Source: Rhynchospora pubera (lineage: Eukaryota; Streptophyta; Magnoliopsida; Poales; Cyperaceae). From it: a stretch of DNA of 64,000 bases. The translations under genes and the position numbers were made by a program. The notes below the pieces were generated by a model. It did no database searches. It saw only the letters and a program-made list of their open reading frames with translations, and had not been told where the DNA came from. How positions within the stretch are numbered: the stretch's first letter is position 1; each line of letters starts with the position of its first letter. The stretch is from assembly GCA_028095005.1 (NCBI GenBank), contig CM051460.1, positions 79,501,676-79,565,675 of the forward strand, written 5' to 3'. This document shows, one piece after another, positions 56,439 through 64,000 of this stretch.

Positions 56439-57644
56439 ATAGAGTTTTTTTTTTCTGGGTGAATGAGACATTGAATAAGCTAAAGAGGGGTGGGGCCTAC
56501 ACGTGAATAAGAACAACTGTACCTTTTTAAAATCAGATTTTGGGGGCTCAAATTTGTACACAGATGGATCTTAATGAAGCTTTATTTTATGACTTCTATG
56601 AATATCGTTCCAGTTAGGATCACAAAATAATTCGTTAATTTATATTTTAAACTGGAACACAAAATAATTCGTTAATTTATATTTTTGTAAAATACATGAC
56701 GATAAAATAATTTCGGAAACAAATAAAATAATAAAATAACCTTCCTTTGGGAAAATGACATAACGACCAACGAGGTTCTTCAAGGTAGTAAAAAATTATT
56801 AGTCATTCCATTCGATTTTGTATTTAAATCATACATAAGAAATATTATTTTACATACTTATAACAATTCAAACGAGCAAAAAAATAATTATGGAACAAAA
56901 TTTCGAGTTTTCAAAAATTAAAGACCCGGATAGTAGAATTTGATAGGTGCCTGGGTTTGAAAAATCATAGTGCCTAGGATAAAATTAGAAAATATTGGGC
57001 ATGCCTAAAAATAATGTGTTGTTTTAACTTTTTTTGTATTTTTTTGTGATTGATAGAGAAGTAAAGATCATGAAAAATTGATTAGATTTATTAAAAAGAT
57101 GATGTATTTTGTAATATTCCAATTATATATATTTAAAATGACTTTATTTTTTAAATTTTATTATATTATAATTGTGACTGGCTTAAATTTTTTTCAGAAT
57201 CTGCCCCTCCATACAATGCTTTTACTAAATACTAATATTCGAAAAATTTGATAAATTAAGAGAACATGGAATTATTAGCTAGCAAAAAATCACAAATTAT
57301 TAAGATAGTAAATATTGACTAGCAATACGACTCTTAAGTTTGAAATTATTTTTTAATCCGGACCGTCGAGTTGATTTGAGCTTTAAATATGTTCCACACA
57401 TAAATTCTTAAAATAAGTAAACAAATATGTAACTATGTTTTTGTACGATAATAACATTATCTAACTATGTTTTGTTAAATATTAATATTTTACTAAATAG
57501 TGGGGATGGGCAATAAGCGGGACCCGGCTGAATCTGCAGGACCCACGCATGCTTGCAATGGCAAAGGACCATATTTAAAAACTATATAGTTTTCAAAAGT
57601 CAAGCGTCTAACCAAGAACTTTTCAGCTGACCAAAAGAAAAAGG
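56439..57644. other. AT-rich intergenic DNA
   Basis: No gene or well-defined repeat. A short direct repeat (CACAAAATAATTCGTTAATT) occurs at 56623 and 56660. Confidence 0.4.
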
Positions 57645-58785
57645 ATATAGCGGCACTAATATAGTATTACCGCTGTGGGGAAAATTTTTTTATCAAAGAT
57701 AAAAATACCCTCCATATTTTAAAAAAAAACAAAGGAGTACAAATATTTTTATAATGGGCACAGCTATAACGACAATAGCATTGTCGCTATAGTCCAACTT
57801 TATAGTGGTAATTCTACTGCCGCTAAGATCTGAAATGACTAAAATATAAAAAAAAATAAAAAATTTTCTTATAGCGGCAATTGTTTTGCCGCTATAGAAT
57901 TTTGTCTTTTTTTTTTGGTTCGTTGGTCACTTATTTTTTTTCGATTTTTTTTTCTTTTACTTTTTTCTTTTGTATTATGGCATCAATAATTACAAACGAA
58001 TTTTGGATTCTTTATTATAGTATCTATAAATTTGCTTTGAATTAAATTCAATAAATTAGAGGTTAAATTAATGAACCACCTTTAGATTTATCACAAGAAT
58101 AACATCTATATATTATATATAGAGTTCTCTAATCGTGCGTGTCGTGTCGTGTCAATTACAATCGTCGTGTTGGAGTCTTGTGTCGTGTCTTGTTGACACG
58201 AATTACTTTTTTAATCGTGTCGTGTTGTGCTAAATAGTGAAGGGAGCTAACACAATATATAGATGTTATTTTTGTGATAAATCTAAAAGAGGTTCGTTAA
58301 TTTAACCTCCAATTTATTTAAATTATACATTTGTAACTATTTGATGCTATAATGAAAAAAAAAGTAAAAGAAAAAAAAAACGAAAGTGACTTGCGGACAA
58401 AAAAAAAAAGGCAAATTCCATAGCGGCAAAATCATTGCCGCTATAAGAACATTTTTTATTTTTTTAAAATATTTTAGTCATTTCAGCTCTCTATAGCGGC
58501 AATAGAATTATCACTATAAACTGGGCTATAGCGGAAATGCTATTGCCGCTATAGCTGTGCTCATTTTAAAAATGTTTGTGTCCTTTGTCCTTTTTAAAAA
58601 TTTTTGTTTTACATAAAAATTTTCCGCTGTGGGGTCTATAGCGGTAGTTCCATTACCGCTGGATTATAGCGGTAATAGTATTGCCGCTATAACTGTGCTC
58701 ATTTTAAAATTTCAGATTTTCTTTTGTTTTTTTTTTAAATTTTTAGGAGTATTTTTGTCTTTTATAAAAATTTTCCTTAATTTAA
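57645..58785. mobile_element. Foldback element built of repeated TAGCGGCAA palindromes
   Basis: Inverted arms surround a centre near 58120-58240. For example, ATGAACCACCTTTAGATTTA (58071) is inverted at 58280-58300, and TCGTTGGTCACTTATTTTTT (57921) near 58385. Units of the form TATAGCGGCAA...TTGCCGCTATA recur at 57760-57830, 57870-57895, 58420-58445, 58490-58555, 58635-58700. The centre has CGTGTCGTGTCGTGTC and an inverted GACACGA. No coding frame. Boundaries approximate. Confidence 0.7.
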
Positions 58786-59147
58786 TTGTTTATTGAATCA
58801 AGGAAATGAAATTTGAATTCTGCAATTTAGTTAATCTTAGGGTCCAGTGTGTAAAAATTCGCGTCTGAAATTTCTTCTCTTGCGTCAATACAGCGTCTCC
58901 TTGTCCAGTGTGTAAAAAAAATAATCAGCTTATTGTTTCAATTAAGTTTCCCGGCAAGTTGTATGTATGAGTGAGTCATGGTCCTTTTTTTTGTTAAAAT
59001 GGTTATTTCATTACTGGTACTAAAGCAACGACAACGAGTTTCGTCCAGATTTTTATAGTGAATTGGAAATATTCTTGATGATGAACAGAGTCGACATGAA
59101 AATGGAAAAATGAAAGAGGATTTCCGGCGTACAGATATTTTTATTAT

Positions 59148-59294
59148 GTCTCAGTTTGGATGGTGTGAAAATAAAAGGAATAAAAGAAGAAATATTGAGA
59201 AGTGTGTAACTTTGTGAAGAGTTTGAATTGTTTATAATAAATTTAGGGGTATGAAGAAGTTATTTTTTATTCGTGCATTCATCCAAGCGGAGCC
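59148..59294. mobile_element. MITE, GTTTGGAT-type family, TSD tat
   Basis: Starts GTCTCAGTTTGGATGG and ends CATCCAAGCGGAGCC, with tat on both sides (59145-59147, 59295-59297). Internal TTGAGAAGTGTGTAACTTTG matches the other copies. Confidence 0.8.
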
Positions 59295-59326
59295 TATGAG
59301 ATAAAAATAAATGCTATAACTTTAAT

Positions 59327-59475
59327 GGGTGCGTTTGGATCGTTGGAAAAAGGAAGAAGAAGAAGAAAAAAAAAATTATAAACAATCCAAATTCTTCATA
59401 AAGTTACACACTTCTCAATACTTTTTTTCACTTCTTTTCTTCTTTCATTCTTCCCACACCTATCCAAACGCACCC
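59327..59475. mobile_element. MITE, GTTTGGAT-type family, TSD aat
   Basis: Perfect 14-base ends GGGTGCGTTTGGAT / ATCCAAACGCACCC. Flanks aat (59324-59326, 59476-59478). The empty paralogous site reads CTTTAATATTCATAAAG at 19259 and 22590. Confidence 0.95.
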
Positions 59476-59530
59476 AATATTCATAAAGGAACCGCAATCT
59501 CTACTTGTTGTCAATCGATCATTCTATCTC

Positions 59531-60428
59531 CACCTTCTAATTTTACCTTAATTATATATTTTTGTACCGCAGGATAAGAAAATTACCTGCTGTACAAATC
59601 AATTTTAACTTTTTAACTTTTTACAGTTAATGTTTTAGCATCATTTTGATAAGCGAAATACAAGAACAGGAGTGAGAAAAAACATTGAAATAAGGCACAA
59701 CCTTAAATATGATAGCTTCATTTTGATACACTAATTAATATTATTTGCAAATACACTGTTGCCGATCAAACTTGATCAAAAGATCTGAATGCTATCAAAT
59801 TTAAGGTTCACACGTGGCATTTTGACTATTTTGAAATAAGCAATTTCTTAAACATCGGTACTTTATTTTTAGAACTTCTTAGTTCTTTTTCAAGCAGGCC
59901 AAGAAATTATGTCGGTACCTATCCTAGTCTTTATGTGACGCCGTTCAGATCGGAAGACTTAGAAAAACTAGCAAGCGTAATGATACATCACTAGAAGAGG
60001 AGTAAGAACTCGACCCAACAATGGATAAAAGAGGAGATAAACTCAACTCACAAGTAAAATTCGTAATAATTCAATAATATCCTTATTACATTCTGATTTT
60101 CAGCTTAAATATCAATCTAACACAATTAAAAACTACTACCCATTAATATATTATCTCAACCACTTTTTCTAATCCCAAAACATACTTAATTACCTCCTAG
60201 AAGACCACAAAAGACAACACAAAATATAACAACAGATTATTAATTCATTTTGATTTATTAAGACTAAAGATAACTCTTAACTAACTAATTAATTATTGTT
60301 GACAGTTCTTGAATTGATGACTCAGTTCTTTTGCTGATTTTGCATCTGACATGGCATCTTGATCGGTGTCACTATGCAAAAAAAAAACTACCATATATAA
60401 CTGTTGAATGGCACAACACATGAACTAT
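59531..60428. other. Intergenic DNA
   Basis: No gene seen. 59930-60380 has a less AT-rich start (GACGCCGTTCAGATCGGAAG) and ends in CATGGCATCTTGATCG; it could be a decayed LTR, but no partner or end was found. Confidence 0.35.
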
Positions 60429-60585
60429 GTGTGCGTTTGGATAGGTGTGGGAAGAAGGGAAGAAGGGAAGAAGTGGGAAGAAGTATTGGGAAGTGTGTAA
60501 CTTTGTGAAGAGTTTGGATTGTTTATAATTTTTTTTCTTTCCATCTTCCTTCTTCCTCTTCTTCTTCTCTCATCCAAACGCACCC
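60429..60585. mobile_element. MITE, GTTTGGAT-type family (inverted), TSD tat
   Basis: GTGTGCGTTTGGATAGG at the left and CATCCAAACGCACCC at the right; tat flanks (60426-60428, 60586-60588). Body is the reverse complement of the 56289 copy. Confidence 0.9.
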
Positions 60586-62309
60586 TATGAAGACATATAA
60601 TACTTGAATATTAAAAAAGGGAAAAAACAACTAACGGAGAAATTCACAATGATTGCCTCTCAAACTGTATGTAATCACAGTTTATTGGTAAATAGAGAGA
60701 GAGAAACAGAAAGGATTGAAGAAAATGTTTTATTGATTGTAATCTATATGTCATCACAGAGAGAGGGAACACATATATAAAGAGAGCATTTCGCTAATTA
60801 CACTGTAAAGAAACTCTAATTCTTAAACTAATTATTTGAGGTGGGTTCTTGATTCATTGTTGGATCTTCTGTGTCACACTGTTAGGTCTTATGTGTCATT
60901 TCTCTTGTGTTCTATACAAACATATATCAAAATGCTACAACGTTCTCATTGCACCTCTAATCATCACAAGTGAATTGAATTTTTGGATATCATCACTGTG
61001 ACATTAATTTCAGCATATGATAACTCGGAGATGCACTCAATTCCATTAAACAAATTTCATGGCATCCTAGAAATGAATAATATTTACTTTTTGTAACGCT
61101 AGTGCACTACTTAGCACAAAAATTTACAATTTCTAACATTAACAGGAAGTTTCTTGTCTTTTCTTTTTAATTTGGCTTGTTTTTGTTGTTTGATCTTTTA
61201 ATAATTGATTAGGTGTTAATTAATTTAGAACAATAACTAATTAGCTTCATTAAATAATATAATTATCGAAGTAGCCATAACATTTTAAATTTTTCAAAAA
61301 ATTAATTAAAAAATAATTAAATGGAGAGTTCATAATTAATAAAATATATTTTGTATAAAACATAAATTTTGATGAAGATAAGTTTATTAGATTACCTTAA
61401 GGTATCACTTAAAATCGTATCGTTTCTATGTTTTTAGATCAGTTTTTAGACTAATTCTAGTTATGTTTTAAGTTTAATCACTTAAACAATTTGGACCATG
61501 CGATCTCATTGGAATTAATAAAAGAAGGGAAACATATGGCTCCAATTCGGACCTTTTCCATTCCTCTCGTCCTTCCCGATTCCATTCCCACCAAAACCTC
61601 TCTATTTTGTGTCTAACTAATCCAATATTATGAAACAAAAGTTAGATTTGACAACAAAGGATGATTGTCAAAAGATTAGGTGAATAAGTGCTTTTTCCCT
61701 ACTTATAACCCATCTGATATTTGTTAGATGTAATTTTCCTACAACAAATCTGGTTAGAGAAAGACGATAATGGTTTACAAACGATGAAAAATTATCATTT
61801 TTTGATTCTCTCTAATATATTATGCTGAAAATTATGTGTTATTCTTGGTTACTCGAGGTTGTGCGACGCTAAGTAACAGATCCACATTAGCAAGAAAACT
61901 AATTTCAAGTATCATCATGAGATCCTGAAACTATATATTAGAAATGAGTATTTTTAACGAAGCAATGATTATTGCTTCTTCACATAAAATTTATTTATGT
62001 CCCCGCGAAATTTGTTGTAGCTTAAAAAGTCATTGGATGAGAAATGTGATTTTTGTGCGGTTTCACCTTTGCGACATGATTAGAAGTGGAAACCATATGT
62101 TCATTTAATTTTGAACCGGAAACAAAATCTTTTCTTATTACTCGATACCTGAACTGGAGCTCTTATAATCCATTGAAAATCACAAAATAATGGAATATAA
62201 TTAAATAATCACAAAAAATATTAATATCCATTGACCATCTCTTCGTTCATACATTTCTACAAGTCACTGATAAATATTAGGGTGCATAACATTTTACGAA
62301 AATAAGTTG
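60586..62309. other. Intergenic DNA
   Basis: No gene. 60690-60930 (AAGAAAATGTTTTATTGATT, CAGAGAGAGGGAACACATAT) has the flavour of an inverted Copia LTR fragment, but no ends or duplications were found. Confidence 0.35.
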
Positions 62310-62560
62310 TTGCGTTAACCGTTTCGTTTTGACACGAAATTGATTACGTATTTGCGTTAACCGTTTCGTTTTGAAAAAAAAATCGAAATTACGAAAATAC
62401 CACGAAAATACACATGGACGAAACTGCCTATGTGTTGCGAATCGTTTCGTTTTTGAAACGCAACCAAAATTTTTAACCGTTCCGTTTAGTTTTGGACGAA
62501 ACGAAATGAAAGAACGATTAAAACAGTCGCCGTTTTCACCCCTAAACCCCTAATAAATAT
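62310..62560. repeat. Cluster of AACCGTTTCGTTTT repeats
   Basis: GCGTTAACCGTTTCGTTTTG occurs twice (62313, 62353). Inverted or related forms follow (GAATCGTTTCGTTTTTGAAA at 62440, ACGAAACGAAATGAAAG at 62499). Probably a small hAT-like or other non-autonomous element; ends not defined. Confidence 0.5.
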
Positions 62561-62598
62561 CATCTTTCATCAGAAAAAATAATAATAATAAAATAGCA

Positions 62599-62896
62599 GG
62601 AATTATAAGTGTCATCGGTAAATATACCATCCCAGCCATCGCTAAATATAAAGTGAACATATACACCGAACAAAGTAAACATATAGACAATCTAAGTGAA
62701 CACTTACAAACAAATAAGTGTTGTCATTACTTGTTCAGAAGTTTACATGTGTATTCAACTTATTTTCATTGAACTTATTTGTTTGTATGTGTTCACTTAG
62801 ATCGTCTATATGTTCACTTTGTTTTTTTGTATATGTTCACTTTATATTTAGCGATGGCTGGAATGGTATATTTGCCGATGACAGTAATCAATTTCC
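62599..62896. mobile_element. Foldback MITE with ~125-bp arms
   Basis: The left arm holds GTGTCATCGGTAAATATACC, CAGCCATCGCTAAATATAAA, GTGAACATATAC and ATCTAAGTGAACAC. The right arm holds the inverse of each (62760-62884) with few differences. Short centre at 62720-62760. The only open frame (62718-62900) comes from the arm. Confidence 0.85.
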
Positions 62897-63194
62897 ATAA
62901 AATAGACCCAATAAATATTGAGCTTATATTTGTTACTGGGCCTACATGCATCAAACGTTCAGCCCAAATTTGGCTCAGTAATCAATTGAACCAGATTCAT
63001 TGTTGAGAAATATGAGATCTCTATCATTTTCGCCTTTTCTTCTTTGTGACTTTGTCGCGCCTAAACCGTGACACGCTAAGCGTTGGAGTTCTCCATTGAT
63101 GGCGAGCTAGAGCTACTGATCCATCATCCCTCTCCTTCTCTTCTCTATTCATCTCTGTGTAAACCTCTTCATCGAGAGCTCTCGCACCTTCCCC
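62897..63194 (+). promoter_or_regulatory. Promoter side and 5' UTR of the gene starting at 63195
   Basis: From about 63030 the sequence becomes GC-richer and pyrimidine-rich (CCATCATCCCTCTCCTTCTC), as in a plant leader. A clear TATA box was not pinned down. An out-of-frame ATG at 63083 opens a 73-codon frame that overlaps exon 1 and could act as an upstream ORF. Confidence 0.4.
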
Positions 63195-63393
63195 ATGGCG
63201 GTGGCATCGGAAGCATGCGCTCTATTTCTCAGCCATGTCCCCAGAAATTGCAGCGTTGTTCCTCCAATTGGCGTCTCTCGTCGCTTTGTTGCTGCCTCTT
63301 GTAAGATGCGAAACAGGAAACTGAGGTTTCTCTCTTTCTCTGTGGTATACTACCAGACGAGTTAACTTATTTTAGATAGTTCAATTTTCAGTT

Positions 63394-63438
<45 letters not shown>

Positions 63439-64000
63439 GTTAATTTTGATGGCTTTGTGATTATATACCATAGGCGAGTTGAGATGAAAAAGTGATCTCC
63501 TCGCTTTCCTTTTTCTTTTAAGAAAACAACAGACATGAATGTTGCCTTGTTTTTCTTATTTTGTAGAAATTGTAATGTGATGGTGAAACACTGAAAATGT
63601 TGTTAATGTGAATGTGGTTAATTATTCATAAATTGTGAATAAAGATAGTTATATTACTGGAATTGGTAGTATAATACAAAGTATACTATGATTTCAGTAA
63701 GATTTTCTGTGCTGTATCTATCAGTGAGATTGACTGTTTATTGGGATAGTAGAGAGACTGATTGTTGGAATATAGGATCTGACAGCAGTATCTGTTATTT
63801 CTGTGACCATCTTTAATTTGCCTTTGTGTTGACTGGCCTTAAATATGTTTACAGTTTAAAGAGAAGGAGGCAAGGTAGTAGGGCCCCGCCTTGTCAGTTA
63901 CAGTTAAGGGCTGACAAGGATCCACTTTTCAGTGAGACTGATAACTATGTTGATGACAGCAAAACAACCAATGGCACAGTCTCTGCTGGAGAAGATGAAA
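63195..64000 (+). CDS. 5' part of a probable plastid-targeted protein gene (two exons, incomplete)
   Basis: Exon 1 (63195-63325) starts ATGGCGG and gives 43 codons plus two bases. It ends at CTGAG|GTTTCT. Exon 2 starts after tttacag at 63855 and stays open to the window end. The spliced frame gives S at the junction, then LKRRRQGSRAPPCQLQLRAD, then DPLFSETDNYVDDSK and TNGTVSAGEDE. The start (MAVASEACALFLSHVPRNCS, rich in S, V, A and R, no acidic residue after position 6) followed by an arginine-rich stretch and then an acidic segment resembles a chloroplast transit peptide and the beginning of the mature protein. The family is not recognised. The intron (63326-63854) holds a GA repeat. Confidence 0.75.
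63396..63435. repeat. (GA)n microsatellite in intron 1
   Basis: About 20 uninterrupted GA dinucleotides, in the first intron of the gene starting at 63195. Confidence 0.9.

Larger units (their letters stand above)
58980..59530. repeat. Duplicated-unit tail (copy 3 of 3)
   Basis: Matches 19029-19560 and 22380-22700, with two MITEs inserted at sites that are empty in the other copies. Confidence 0.65.

Noticed and set aside
59930..60960. Pair of Copia-like LTR fragments
   Set aside because: No matching ends, primer binding site or target duplication; only compositional resemblance.

Overview
This window looks like a stretch of nuclear DNA from a flowering plant, probably a eudicot. It is AT-rich, has few genes and is dominated by transposable elements. 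Evidence for a plant: three LTR retrotransposons with initiator-Met tRNA-type primer binding sites, a Helitron with a CTAG 3' end, small GTTTGGAT-type MITEs, a plant-type LINE with an RT and a zf-RVT tail, and a gene matching the plant form of SOSS-B (a single-strand DNA-binding OB-fold protein). I saw no rRNA, tRNA or CRISPR array.

Layout. 1-138 is the 3' end of an unrecognised coding gene. From about 3.1 to 59.5 kb the backbone is a tandemly duplicated locus. At least six diverged copies of one unit are present (A 3150-7790, B 9308-14420, C 20735-22690, D 42690-43975, E 45745-47790, F 48030-55000). Each carries the same exon-like blocks, which I do not recognise. These copies serve as empty-site references and let many insertions be placed to the base. 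The insertions are: a MITE and a dead LINE in A; a 3.5-kb Pack-MULE-like element and a 4.5-kb Helitron in or after B; a MITE pair in a unit tail near 59 kb; and an intact Ty3/Gypsy element (48897-53948, one 1,463-residue polyprotein) in F.

Between units C and D lies a minus-strand SOSS-B-type gene. Its coding exon (130 codons when the pieces are read together) is cut at codon 73 by a 10.2-kb LTR retrotransposon (23071-33246). A second element (33711-40498) sits about 0.25 kb upstream of the start codon, in the presumed 5' intron. Both have LTRs with no substitutions that I could see, so both insertions are recent. The first has a ruined gag-pol and the second has no coding sequence, so both were probably moved by proteins supplied in trans. 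The two share conserved islands inside otherwise diverged LTRs.

The right part (55.5-62.9 kb) is intergenic, with MITEs, a foldback built of repeated TAGCGGCAA palindromes, and another foldback. At 63195 a new plus-strand gene starts (exon 1, a GA-repeat intron, part of exon 2). Its N-terminus looks like a plastid transit peptide, and it runs off the window. Exact percent identities, family names and expression were not computed; all calls are from reading the sequence.
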